A DNA stretch of 64,000 nt from Enterovibrio norvegicus FF-33 (GTDB taxonomy: Bacteria > Pseudomonadota > Gammaproteobacteria > Enterobacterales > Vibrionaceae). Positions 32,307-41,788 of the stretch are shown in pieces (within the stretch, counting starts at the first letter, position 1; each line of letters opens with the position of its first letter). The notes beneath the pieces were generated by a model. The model was not told where the DNA came from. It saw only the letters and a program-made list of their open reading frames with translations, and did no database searches. The stretch lies in assembly GCF_000286835.2 (NCBI RefSeq), contig NZ_AJYD02000038.1, positions 379,916-443,915 of the forward strand, given 5' to 3'. The position numbers were made by a program, and so were the translations under genes.

Positions 32307-32338
32307 AAAAATACCCCGCAATGGCGGGGTATTTTTTT
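32307..32338. terminator. Terminator downstream of the DUF2062 gene
   Basis: Stem AATACCCCGC/GCGGGGTATT with a short loop and a run of seven T on the plus strand. An A-run on the other side may also serve the convergent lol operon. Confidence 0.92.
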
Positions 32339-32460
32339 AATTATTCATCGGCTGCGACAGATTAGACGCTGTTATATCTATTCTCTGTAACTTGATGATA
32401 TATCAATGGGATATCATCGAAGTAATCAAAAGACTTGGTGCATAATCTATTCACTAAACA

Positions 32461-33705
32461 CTACCTCGCACTCAATACCGATGCCGGTTGTAGTTTGCAG
32501 GCACGTTGAGCCGGATACCACGTCGCCAAAAGACTCAACACCACCGCTGTCACAGACACCATCAACACATCGCTGTAATGCAGTTCAGTCGGCAAGAAGT
32601 CCACAAAGTAGATGTCGCCTGAGAGAAAGTCTTGCCCCGTTAAGCGTTCAATGCCGCCCACGATAGTGGTGAGATTAAGCGCAATCAAGCACCCTGCCAC
32701 CGAGCCAATCAAGCTACCAAACAAACCAGACAGCAAGCCATGCCAGACGAAAATAGATCGAATCAATCCATCTTTTGCGCCCATGGTACGCAACACAGCC
32801 ACGTCTGCTGCGCGGTCTTTCACCGCCATCATGAGCGTCGAAACAATGTTAAAACAGGCGACGCCGATCACGAGCACCATGACCAGATACATAATGGCTC
32901 GCACCATTTGGATATCGCGATAAAGGAAGCCGTATTCCTGCGTCCAGTTTTTAAGGTACACATACTCTTTCAGCGTTTGGCCCACCTCACGCACAATGCT
33001 TCTGGCATCCAAAGGATCGCTCAGTTTCAACGCCACGCCAGATACCGCTTCACCCATGCCAAGGTATTGCTGTGCATCTTGAATTGGAATTAAGGCCAGC
33101 CCGTGATCGACCTGTCCTCCCAAGCTCAGAATCCCCGATACTTGGAGGCGAATACGTTTTGGCGCTCGCAGCTTAAGCTCAGGATCAGGAGAAGGCACCA
33201 GCGCGGTGAGCCAGTCGCCTTTTTTAACCTTCAACGCATCAGCAATGCCTTTACCCAGCACAACTGAATTATTTCCTGCCGTGAGTGACGCCCAGCCATC
33301 CCCCAGTACATAGTCGCTAATACTGCTGACGTTGGCTTCTTGTGACGGGTCGATCCCACGGAGCTGAACGGGCTTAAGGTTTACACCTTTTTCCAACAGC
33401 GCCGTCAAGGTGACATAAGGCGCTCCCGCCACCACTCGTGGATTCGCAACGGCGGTTTCTTGCATTTCTTCCCACGCATTGACGGGTGTATTCACGCCCT
33501 CAAGTTGCGCATGTGGGATCACGGCTAACACGCGATTATTCAGCTCGCGCTCAAAACCATTCATGGCTGACAGCCCAACAATGATCACCATCACGCCCAC
33601 CGAGATACCAATCATGGAAGACACAGAGATAAATGACACCAGCTTGTTGCGGCGCTTCGCTTTACTGAATCGACGCCCAATAAACAGCGCTAACGGTTCA
33701 ATCAT
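32461..33705 (-). CDS. lolE: Lipoprotein-releasing system permease LolE
   Basis: The 414-residue permease has an N-terminal membrane helix ([26 protein letters not shown]), a large periplasmic domain and three C-terminal helices with the FtsX-like [15 protein letters not shown] motif. With LolC and LolD it extracts outer-membrane lipoproteins from the inner membrane and passes them to LolA. It overlaps the lolD stop by four bases. Confidence 0.93.
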   Translation of the reverse strand: MIEPLALFIGRRFSKAKRRNKLVSFISVSSMIGISVGVMVIIVGLSAMNGFERELNNRVLAVIPHAQLEGVNTPVNAWEEMQETAVANPRVVAGAPYVTLTALLEKGVNLKPVQLRGIDPSQEANVSSISDYVLGDGWASLTAGNNSVVLGKGIADALKVKKGDWLTALVPSPDPELKLRAPKRIRLQVSGILSLGGQVDHGLALIPIQDAQQYLGMGEAVSGVALKLSDPLDARSIVREVGQTLKEYVYLKNWTQEYGFLYRDIQMVRAIMYLVMVLVIGVACFNIVSTLMMAVKDRAADVAVLRTMGAKDGLIRSIFVWHGLLSGLFGSLIGSVAGCLIALNLTTIVGGIERLTGQDFLSGDIYFVDFLPTELHYSDVLMVSVTAVVLSLLATWYPAQRACKLQPASVLSAR

Positions 33706-34406
33706 GGTGCGACGGCCTCTGGCTGTTGCTGCTCAACAAACTGACCATCCAACATCGATAACTGCCGATCCATCTTGCTCGCCAGTTCCTTATCGTGCGT
33801 GACCACCAAGAATGCCGTATTAAATTCACGATTTAGCTGACGCATCAAATCATAAATATCTAACGCCGTTTTATGATCGAGATTGCCGGTCGGCTCATCA
33901 GCCAGCACCAACGCAGGACGATTAACCACGGCGCGCGCAATCGCAACACGCTGGCGCTCACCGCCAGACAGTTCGGAAGGTCTGTGCTCTGCGCGATGCG
34001 CCATACTCACCGCTTCCAGTATCTCCAATGCACGGCGCTTTGCTTCCACCGGTTTTTCTCCGCCAATCATCAACGGCATCGCCACATTTTCCAACGCGGT
34101 AAAATCCGCCAAAAGATGATGGAACTGGTAAATAAAACCGATATTACGATTGCGCAGTGTGGCCTGCTCAGAGGCGCGCATTTTGATCAAATCTTTCCCA
34201 TCAAAATGCACCGTACCTTCAGTCAAGGTATCCAATGCACCCAATATGTGGAGCAAGGTGCTCTTACCTGAGCCAGACGCACCCACAATCGCTACCAGTT
34301 CGCCTTTATCAATCGAAAAAGACACACCTTTCAACACCTGAGTATTCAACTCGCCTTCTTGATAGGTTTTAACGACGTTTGAACAGGTTAACAATGCATT
34401 ACTCAT
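33702..34406 (-). CDS. lolD: Lipoprotein-releasing system ATP-binding protein LolD
   Basis: The 234-residue ABC ATPase starts [20 protein letters not shown] and has Walker [10 protein letters not shown], signature [16 protein letters not shown] and Walker [13 protein letters not shown]. It energises LolCDE. A longer frame exists upstream, but this ATG overlaps the lolC stop as expected in the conserved lolC-lolD-lolE operon. Confidence 0.96.
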   Translation of the reverse strand: MSNALLTCSNVVKTYQEGELNTQVLKGVSFSIDKGELVAIVGASGSGKSTLLHILGALDTLTEGTVHFDGKDLIKMRASEQATLRNRNIGFIYQFHHLLADFTALENVAMPLMIGGEKPVEAKRRALEILEAVSMAHRAEHRPSELSGGERQRVAIARAVVNRPALVLADEPTGNLDHKTALDIYDLMRQLNREFNTAFLVVTHDKELASKMDRQLSMLDGQFVEQQQPEAVAP

Positions 34407-35595
34407 AGCGAAGCGCCTCAGCTGGACGAACAGAAGCCGCCTTAAATGACGGGAACAAAGTAGCAAGAAGACTGAGCACAATCGCGCCCAAGACAACAGA
34501 TAGAATCTGTTCAGGTTTCACAACAACAGGCAGTGCTATGCCGTTACCTAGCAAGCTAACATTAAAAAGGTGCATAATTTCATTGATGTTAATGGCCAAC
34601 AGCGTACCCGACAGACCACCAAGCATGGCGCCAATCACACCACTGCTCGCCCCCTGAACCACGAAAAGCGCCACGATGTTTTTCTGGGTCATGCCTTGTG
34701 TTTTCAATATCGCCACTTCCGATTGCTTTTCCATTACGACCATAATCAATGCTGAAATGATGTTAAATGCCGCCACCAAGATGATCAGGCTTAGCATTAA
34801 GCCCATCATGTTTTTTTCCATCTTCACCGCTTGGAATAACTCGCCGCGCAGTTCTCGCCAATCTGACCATTCATAACCCATGGTTTCTGCCACTTGCTTA
34901 AGAGTCGGCACGTCGAATGGGTCTGTGATGAAAAGACGAAGATCGGCAGGTTGTGAGCGAGGTAGGCGCATCAATCTCGCCACATCATTCAAGTTGGCAA
35001 ACATAAGTTGACCGTCAACATCCGTTGCAGTGTCATAGATACCAGTGACAGTAAAATTTCGCTGAGAAGGGATACGCCCCACAGGCGTAAACTGACTTGC
35101 ACTCGTGATCATCACACGGACCTTATCGCCGACTGAAACGTCTAGCGAGCGCGCGGTTTTTCGCCCCAGCACAAGGTTATAACTGCCCGGAAGCAACTGA
35201 TCAAATGAGCCTCGAACCATAAACTCTCGAATAGGTTCAGGACTACCAGGGTCAACACCCAACAAGCGTCCTGCTCCGATAGATACAGGGCTTTGCACCA
35301 CCGCATCCGTGCTCACGATGGGCGCAGTATCAACCACACTCTCCCACTTAGCGATCGTATTAACATCCGGCGCTAACTCTGAGTCACCAGAAATAACCGC
35401 TTGAGGAATGACCCCCAAAATACGGTGTTTCAGTTGCCCTTCGAAGCCATTCATCACGGATAACACAGTGATCAACGCCATCACACCAATTGTGATACCT
35501 GCGGTCGACATGTACGACACAAACCGCCCAAACTTATCACCTGATCGCCCGCGCAGATAACGCAGACCAATAAACACCGATAACGGGTGAAACAT
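34399..35595 (-). CDS. lolC: Lipoprotein-releasing system permease LolC
   Basis: The 398-residue paralogue of LolE starts [20 protein letters not shown] and keeps the FtsX topology (one N-terminal helix, periplasmic domain, three C-terminal helices; [16 protein letters not shown]). LolC recruits the LolA chaperone through its periplasmic loop. First gene of lolCDE. An in-frame extension of 19 codons upstream lacks family similarity. Confidence 0.94.
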   Translation of the reverse strand: MFHPLSVFIGLRYLRGRSGDKFGRFVSYMSTAGITIGVMALITVLSVMNGFEGQLKHRILGVIPQAVISGDSELAPDVNTIAKWESVVDTAPIVSTDAVVQSPVSIGAGRLLGVDPGSPEPIREFMVRGSFDQLLPGSYNLVLGRKTARSLDVSVGDKVRVMITSASQFTPVGRIPSQRNFTVTGIYDTATDVDGQLMFANLNDVARLMRLPRSQPADLRLFITDPFDVPTLKQVAETMGYEWSDWRELRGELFQAVKMEKNMMGLMLSLIILVAAFNIISALIMVVMEKQSEVAILKTQGMTQKNIVALFVVQGASSGVIGAMLGGLSGTLLAININEIMHLFNVSLLGNGIALPVVVKPEQILSVVLGAIVLSLLATLFPSFKAASVRPAEALRYE

Positions 35596-35936
35596 AAATT
35601 GAATTCTCAACGAGTGATTCAGTCTGCTTGGTAGACACCCAAGTATAAACACCGCAGCAGACCGTTAAATTTCGAGTGTAATGAGTTGCAAGAATACCTT
35701 TTAGGTCAGCGGATTGCCACGAAACGCCGACTCACAATCAGCGGTTAGGCGCTTTTTCGGGCAAATCGTTCCATTCTTCTTAAACCTTTGACCCCATCCG
35801 CTCTTGCGAAACAAAACGAAAGCGGCATATACCCGATTTCTTCCCTCAAAACTGGAAACGGCGTTATTCGCGTAGAAACATGCATAATGGGTCAGTTTGG
35901 GTATAATCAACAGATTACAAAGCATTAGGATACATC

Positions 35937-36503
35937 ATGAGTCAAGAGCAATACTTTTCCGTGCATGCGCACCTAAAAATCAATGTTGAAGAATTAGGTG
36001 ACGGCGAGCAGGTGCCTTCAGAGGTAGAGTTTGGTCGTGAAATCCCCGTTGCGTTTCGTATCGCCAGCCAATGTGGCGACATTGACAGTAGCGTCGAAAA
36101 GGAAATTCACGCGCTACGCCATGATGATGGCCATGCACTGAGTAAATATCTTATTGCTCAGAATGAAAAAATTAATTTGCTCCTCGGTTTTATGCTGGCT
36201 CAACAAGATAATCCAAAACTGCGCTATCAAACCGAAACCTTCGGTGCGAGCAGCCTGACTTTCATTGCAAAGAAAGCTTTTCAAAAAGGCCAACATATTC
36301 GCCTTAAACTCTTTCTTGAGAACCCACCCTCAGCAATTTACTGTTACGGTAGCGTTTATGGCTGCAAAGAGAAAAATGGTAAATACGCCGTGGGCATGAA
36401 ATACATTCGCCTTCAAGAAGAAGACCGAGATGTGCTGATACGTGCTGCATTGCATCAACAGCAGAAACTCCTCCGACAGCGCGCATTAGAACGAGATAAT
36501 TAA
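35937..36503 (+). CDS. PilZ-domain protein next to mfd (PlzB-like)
   Basis: The 188-residue protein has a divergent N-terminal half and a PilZ-like C-terminal barrel (FGASSLTFIAKKAFQKGQHI, LKLFLENPP, YAVGMKYIRLQEEDRDVLI). The RxxxR motif used for cyclic-di-GMP binding is not evident and the second motif reads FGASSLTF, so ligand binding is doubtful. The place immediately upstream of mfd matches that of PlzB in V. cholerae (from memory). It ends 10 bases before mfd and is probably co-transcribed with it. Confidence 0.75.
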   Translation: MSQEQYFSVHAHLKINVEELGDGEQVPSEVEFGREIPVAFRIASQCGDIDSSVEKEIHALRHDDGHALSKYLIAQNEKINLLLGFMLAQQDNPKLRYQTETFGASSLTFIAKKAFQKGQHIRLKLFLENPPSAIYCYGSVYGCKEKNGKYAVGMKYIRLQEEDRDVLIRAALHQQQKLLRQRALERDN

Positions 36504-36513
36504 GCCCCGACTC

Positions 36514-39500
36514 ATGACAGACAACGCTTTATTTGATTTGCCTGCACCAACCAAAGCAGGTGACACACGTGTTATTGCCAATCTTCTTGGCGCTTCACTG
36601 CCTTTAACCATTGCCAATCTGGCTGACCAGCAGCATAGGTTCATGCTGCTCGTTGTACCAGATAACCAAACGGCCCTTAGATTACAGCCCGAAATCCAAC
36701 AATTCACCGGGCAAGCGTGCCATGTGTTCCCCGATTGGGAAACGCTGCCTTATGACAATTTCTCGCCGCATCAAGACATTATTTCAGATCGTATCGCACG
36801 CCTTTATCAATTGTCCCAGCAAACCGCTGGCATATTGATTATTCCCGTTTCCACTTTGCTGCAACGCGTTATGCCACGCTCCTTCTTGGTTCAACATGCG
36901 CTCATGGTGAAAAAAGGCGATGTACTTTCTCTTGAGAAATTGCGCTATAAGCTCGAGCTTTCTGGCTATCGCCACGTTGACCAAGTAATCCAGCACGGCG
37001 AATATGCAAGCCGCGGTTCGATACTTGACCTGTTCCCGATGGGCTCAAACCAACCGTATCGTATCGATTTCTTTGATGATGAAATCGACACCATTCGAGA
37101 GTTCGATCCTGAGAATCAGCGTTCGACGCAAGAGCTTGAGCACATTAACTTACTTCCCGCTCACGAATTCCCAACCGATGACGACGCCGTTGAGCAATTC
37201 CGTGTGCGTTGGCGAGAGCGTTTTGAAGCGCGACGCGAACCCGAATCTATCTATCAACAAGTCAGCAAGAAAACATGGCCCGCAGGTATCGAATACTGGC
37301 AACCTTTGTTTTTTGAACAGACAGAAACGCTGTTTGATTATCTGCCTGACGATACGCTACTGCTCACCAAAGGTGACCTAGAAGCTGCAACAAAACAATT
37401 CCTGACCGACGCCGAGTATCGTTTCGATCAACGTCGCGTTGATCCGCTTCGCCCTTTGCTTCCGCCGATCGATATTTGGCAAAACGTTGAAGAATTGTTT
37501 GGTGCGTTTAAAGCCTACCCCCGTATCAAACTCGACATTGGTACAACAGAGCAAAAAGCAGGTCGGTTTAATGCCCCGGTAAAACTGCTGCCAGAACTGA
37601 CCGTCAATCAGCAACTCAAAGAGCCATTGGGTACACTGCGTAAGTTCACAGAAGATTTCAAAGGCAAGATTGTGTTCTCAGTGGAAACGGAGGGACGCCG
37701 TGAAGCCATGCTGGATCTGCTCGCGCGGATCAAAATTCGCCCACTAGTTTGCACCACATTAGACGAAGCGCTCAATGCGCCAACGCCTTACGCCATGATT
37801 GTCGGCCCTGCCGAAATAGGCTTTGTCGCTGAAAGTCCAGATTTTGCGCTCATTTGTGAAAGTAACTTGCTGGGTGAACGCGTCATTCAACAGCGTCGCC
37901 GTGGCGATAAAAAAGCCACTACCAACAATGACACCATGATCCGAAATCTAGCAGAATTGCAGATTGGACAGCCAGTTGTTCACCTTGAACACGGTGTTGG
38001 GCGCTACTTAGGCTTACAAACACTCGAAGCGGGTGGCATTGAAACCGAATACGTCACGTTGGAATACCAGCAAGGCGCGAAACTTTACGTGCCTGTCGCT
38101 TCATTGCACCTGATCAGCCGCTACAGTGGTGGTGCAGAAGAAACCGCCCCACTGCATCGCCTTGGTGGCGAAGTATGGGAAAAAGCACGGAAAAAAGCAG
38201 CAGAGAAAGTCAGAGATGTCGCCGCAGAGCTTCTCGATGTTTATGCCAAGCGCGCGACCAAAGTCGGTTTTGCCTTTAAACATGATCGTGAAGCCTATTT
38301 AGATTTCTGTACCGGCTTCCCGTTTGAAGAAACGCCCGATCAAACCCAAGCGATAAATGCTGTTTTATCAGACATGTGCCAACCTCTTGCCATGGATCGC
38401 TTAGTGTGTGGTGATGTCGGCTTTGGTAAAACCGAAGTCGCAATGCGCGCAACTTTCCTCGCCGTAAATAACGCCAAACAAGTCGCTATTCTCGTGCCGA
38501 CTACCCTGCTCGCTCAGCAGCATTTTGAAAACTTCCGTGACCGCTTCGCTAACCAGCCCGTTCGTGTCGAAGTGCTTTCACGCTTTAAATCCGCGAAAGA
38601 GCAAAAAGCGATCATGGCAGATTGTGCAGAAGGTAAAGTCGACATCTTGATCGGCACACACAAGCTCCTACAAAGTGATGTGAAATATAACGATCTGGGT
38701 TTACTGATTGTCGATGAAGAACATCGATTCGGTGTACGTCAAAAAGAAAAAGTGAAAGCGATGCGCGCAGATGTCGATATCTTAACGCTCACCGCCACGC
38801 CAATCCCTCGCACCTTAAACATGGCCATGAGCGGCATGCGTGATTTGTCGATCATCGCCACACCACCGTCACGCCGACTGGCGATCAAAACCTTTGTTCG
38901 TGAGCGGGACAATGCCACGATCAGAGAATCACTGCTTCGCGAAATCATGCGTGGTGGCCAAGTTTATTTCCTTCACAATGATGTCGACAGTATTGAAAAA
39001 ACCGCCGACGAACTTGCAGAACTCGTACCAGAAGCACGCATTACCGTGGCACATGGGCAAATGCGTGAACGCGAACTCGAGCGCATCATGTCGGATTTCT
39101 ACCACCAGCGTTTCAATGTATTGGTGTGTACCACCATCATCGAAACGGGTATTGACGTCCCGACAGCGAACACCATTTTGATGGATCGCGCAGACCGTTT
39201 AGGCCTCGCGCAGTTGCACCAATTGCGCGGGCGTGTCGGTCGTTCACACCATCAGGCCTATGCTTACCTGCTCACCCCGCATCCAAAACGCATGACGAAA
39301 GATGCTGTTAAGCGTCTTGAAGCCATTTCATCGTTGGAAGATTTGGGCGCTGGTTTCACCTTGGCAACCCATGATTTAGAAATTCGTGGGGCAGGTGAAT
39401 TACTGGGCGAAGAACAAAGCGGACAAATTCACTCGGTAGGTTTCACGCTATACATGGAGATGCTGGAGCAAGCGGTAGAAGCACTCAAAGATGGCAAAGA

Positions 39501-39978
39501 ACCGTCTTTAGAAGATTTGCTGAACCAACAAACCGATGTTGAATTACGCCTACCTGCGTTACTACCCGACAGCTATATTCCTGATATCAATACCCGACTG
39601 TCGCTTTACAAGCGAATTGCAGGCACACGCTCTCAGGATGACGTTGAAGAATTGCGCGTTGAACTGATCGACCGTTTTGGTCTTCTACCGGATGCCGCAT
39701 CGAACCTATTAAAGGTGCAGCAAATCAAACTAGATGCAGCGAAACTGGGTGTACGTAAGATAGATGCCCACGACAAAGGCGGTGTGATCGAGTTTAACCA
39801 AAACGCCCAAATTGATCCCGGCTTCCTAGTGGGTCTGTTACAATCGCACCCAACTCGATATCGCTTCGACGGACCTACCAAGCTCAAAATTGTCGAATCA
39901 TTGACTGATCGCAGAGCACGGGTCGAGTTTGTCGAAACACTACTGATTCAATTTGCTGACAACCTATTGGTCGCCTGA
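36514..39978 (+). CDS. mfd: Transcription-repair coupling factor Mfd
   Basis: The 1154-residue protein has the UvrB-homology N-terminus, the RNA-polymerase-interacting domain (VVHLEHGVGRYLGLQ), RecG-like translocase motifs with Walker A GDVGFGKTE, DEEH box, TATPIPRTLNMAMSGMRDL and the QLRGRVGRS motif, and the C-terminal TRCF domain. Mfd removes stalled RNA polymerase and recruits UvrA to lesions. Length is as expected for full-length Mfd. Confidence 0.98.
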   Translation: MTDNALFDLPAPTKAGDTRVIANLLGASLPLTIANLADQQHRFMLLVVPDNQTALRLQPEIQQFTGQACHVFPDWETLPYDNFSPHQDIISDRIARLYQLSQQTAGILIIPVSTLLQRVMPRSFLVQHALMVKKGDVLSLEKLRYKLELSGYRHVDQVIQHGEYASRGSILDLFPMGSNQPYRIDFFDDEIDTIREFDPENQRSTQELEHINLLPAHEFPTDDDAVEQFRVRWRERFEARREPESIYQQVSKKTWPAGIEYWQPLFFEQTETLFDYLPDDTLLLTKGDLEAATKQFLTDAEYRFDQRRVDPLRPLLPPIDIWQNVEELFGAFKAYPRIKLDIGTTEQKAGRFNAPVKLLPELTVNQQLKEPLGTLRKFTEDFKGKIVFSVETEGRREAMLDLLARIKIRPLVCTTLDEALNAPTPYAMIVGPAEIGFVAESPDFALICESNLLGERVIQQRRRGDKKATTNNDTMIRNLAELQIGQPVVHLEHGVGRYLGLQTLEAGGIETEYVTLEYQQGAKLYVPVASLHLISRYSGGAEETAPLHRLGGEVWEKARKKAAEKVRDVAAELLDVYAKRATKVGFAFKHDREAYLDFCTGFPFEETPDQTQAINAVLSDMCQPLAMDRLVCGDVGFGKTEVAMRATFLAVNNAKQVAILVPTTLLAQQHFENFRDRFANQPVRVEVLSRFKSAKEQKAIMADCAEGKVDILIGTHKLLQSDVKYNDLGLLIVDEEHRFGVRQKEKVKAMRADVDILTLTATPIPRTLNMAMSGMRDLSIIATPPSRRLAIKTFVRERDNATIRESLLREIMRGGQVYFLHNDVDSIEKTADELAELVPEARITVAHGQMRERELERIMSDFYHQRFNVLVCTTIIETGIDVPTANTILMDRADRLGLAQLHQLRGRVGRSHHQAYAYLLTPHPKRMTKDAVKRLEAISSLEDLGAGFTLATHDLEIRGAGELLGEEQSGQIHSVGFTLYMEMLEQAVEALKDGKEPSLEDLLNQQTDVELRLPALLPDSYIPDINTRLSLYKRIAGTRSQDDVEELRVELIDRFGLLPDAASNLLKVQQIKLDAAKLGVRKIDAHDKGGVIEFNQNAQIDPGFLVGLLQSHPTRYRFDGPTKLKIVESLTDRRARVEFVETLLIQFADNLLVA

Positions 39979-40014
39979 GAACAGGCGACGAGATGCTATT
40001 AACGGAGTAATGCT

Positions 40015-40827
40015 TTGAAAAAGCTAATTTTCCTGCTGCTGTGCACCATTAGCTGGCCATCAATCGCAGAACGTTGGTTTGACGTTGAAGTGATTGTATT
40101 TAAACGCAACCAGAGCCCTGATAACGTTCAGGAAAACTGGCCGGATTCGCAACCTAACATCAATTTCTCTAATGCGGTTTCTGTGTTCGACTCGGCCACA
40201 CTATCAGCAAGAGGGATCCAATTGCTGCCAAAGAGTGATTGGCAATTGAATGCGGAATACAACAGATTAGCCAATCATGCTGGTTTCAAACCTCTCTTGC
40301 ATACCGCTTGGCGTCAGAATGACGGCAGCAAGAATGCCATGCCAAAATTGCGTTTCACCGCAGGCAAAAACTATGGCAAGGAATACTACACTGATGGCAC
40401 AGCCAAAGATGCGCCGCTAAACACCACTACTGGCTACGCGGGCGAAGAAAAACAAAGCGGCTCGATGTATGAGCTAGACGGTTTTATTCGTGTTTACGTT
40501 CAGCACTATCTGTTCATTGAAACCGACCTCGTGCTTCGCGAGCCTGGTGAGCGAAAAGTCCTGCAAGATGTCAACGAAGTGGCTGCACCGCTAGCAAACC
40601 AGCCAGAAACTGAGTTGGACGGCATCATGACTGATGGCACTCAAATCACCGAAACGGGTGATACTAGCCAATTCGCTGGCTTCCAGAAGCTTGAGCGTAC
40701 TTATGCAATTGAAAAATATCTCAAGCCCTATTCCTTCGAGCAAAAGCGCAGAATGCGCAGTGGTGAAATCCACTACCTTGATCACCCACTTATGGGACTG
40801 ATTATTCAAGTTACTCGCGCCGAATAA
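40015..40827 (+). CDS. csiV: CsiV family peptidoglycan-binding protein
   Basis: The 270-residue protein has a signal peptide (residues 1-18, LLLCTISWPSIAE) followed by WFDVEVIVFKRN, the hallmark of the CsiV family, and ends with SGEIHYLDHPLMGLIIQV. In Vibrio cholerae CsiV is periplasmic and needed for cell survival when non-canonical D-amino acids are present, through LpoA and PBP1A. The start is TTG behind a GGAG site. mfd-csiV order is as in Vibrio. Confidence 0.88.
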   Translation: MKKLIFLLLCTISWPSIAERWFDVEVIVFKRNQSPDNVQENWPDSQPNINFSNAVSVFDSATLSARGIQLLPKSDWQLNAEYNRLANHAGFKPLLHTAWRQNDGSKNAMPKLRFTAGKNYGKEYYTDGTAKDAPLNTTTGYAGEEKQSGSMYELDGFIRVYVQHYLFIETDLVLREPGERKVLQDVNEVAAPLANQPETELDGIMTDGTQITETGDTSQFAGFQKLERTYAIEKYLKPYSFEQKRRMRSGEIHYLDHPLMGLIIQVTRAE

Positions 40828-40838
40828 ACACCGTTAAC

Positions 40839-40865
40839 AACGCCCTCTCATGAGGGCGTTGTTTT
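40839..40865 (+). terminator. Terminator of the mfd-csiV unit
   Basis: Stem AACGCCCTC/GAGGGCGTT followed by GTTTT, 12 bases after the csiV stop. Confidence 0.88.
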
Positions 40866-40942
40866 AAAGCACCAATCTATACTGATCTATCTCTGCTTTA
40901 ACTTGGACTCCCCATTGACCATAGATGACTGCGGTATACACC

Positions 40943-41503
40943 ATGCAAGCTAACTTGGAATTTCAAACAGAGCGCCTTCTTCTGCGTGCGCTAAATCGAA
41001 TCGATGTCATTGCTTTGCGCGATGCGATTAGCCAATCTTCAGATACCGTGGGGCCTTGGCTTGATTGGTGCCATGAAGGGTTTGATGATTTAGATGCTGA
41101 AGCTTGGATAAACCGAAGCCGTCAAGGTTGGCTCACGGGCAGCAGCTTCGAACTGGCTGCATTTGAAATAGAGACAGGCACTCTCGTTGGTTGCATTTAC
41201 ATCTCGAGCATAGACAGCGTCGCGAACATGGCAAATTTAGGATATTGGATAGCGACCGCTTCTCAAGGCCGAGGCTATGCACATGAAGCCTCTGAAATTG
41301 CTGCAACCCTCGCCTTTAGCCATTTGTTGTTAACCCGACTCGAACTCGTGATGGACCCTGCTAACCAAGCCAGTATCCGTATTGCAGAAAAGCTTGGGGC
41401 GACTTACGAATGCAAAGCGAGAAATCGTTACATGTATGACGGGTCGCCTAAAGAAGGCTTGGTGTATAGCTTGATACCCGAAGACATTTTGCGTTCTCAC
41501 TAA
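40943..41503 (+). CDS. RimJ/RimL-type GNAT acetyltransferase
   Basis: The 186-residue protein shows FQTERLLLRALN at the N-terminus and LGYWIATASQGRGYAHEASEIAATLAF (shortened here: core IATASQGRGYAHEA), then RIAEKLGATYECKARNRY, as in RimJ/RimL N-acetyltransferases that modify ribosomal proteins or other amines. An ATG six codons upstream at 40925 is also possible; neither has a strong ribosome-binding site. It stands alone. Confidence 0.82.
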   Translation: MQANLEFQTERLLLRALNRIDVIALRDAISQSSDTVGPWLDWCHEGFDDLDAEAWINRSRQGWLTGSSFELAAFEIETGTLVGCIYISSIDSVANMANLGYWIATASQGRGYAHEASEIAATLAFSHLLLTRLELVMDPANQASIRIAEKLGATYECKARNRYMYDGSPKEGLVYSLIPEDILRSH

Positions 41504-41788
41504 ATCTCATTTGCGCTTTAACCTTCTATCGTGCCAATCAACATATCCCCATCTATTAATATCTAAGGATTCTCGGGCATTGCGCTTCATCGCAACTTCT
41601 CACTACAACGTCCAAAGCGTGATACATCGCCCCCTCCAGGATTATTTCCAATACATTGATTTATATAAATAAAAAATAGAAGAATGGAAAAGTGGAAAAC
41701 GCTGTCACGTAACTGAAATCATATCTGAACGAAACTGTCACAGTGATTCTTATAATTGAGAGTATCAGCACCACTTGGTTCATGTTCG

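Noticed and set aside
35701..35925. Minus-strand frame upstream of the PilZ gene
   Set aside because: No recognisable product or ribosome-binding site; lies in the lolC/PilZ promoter gap.
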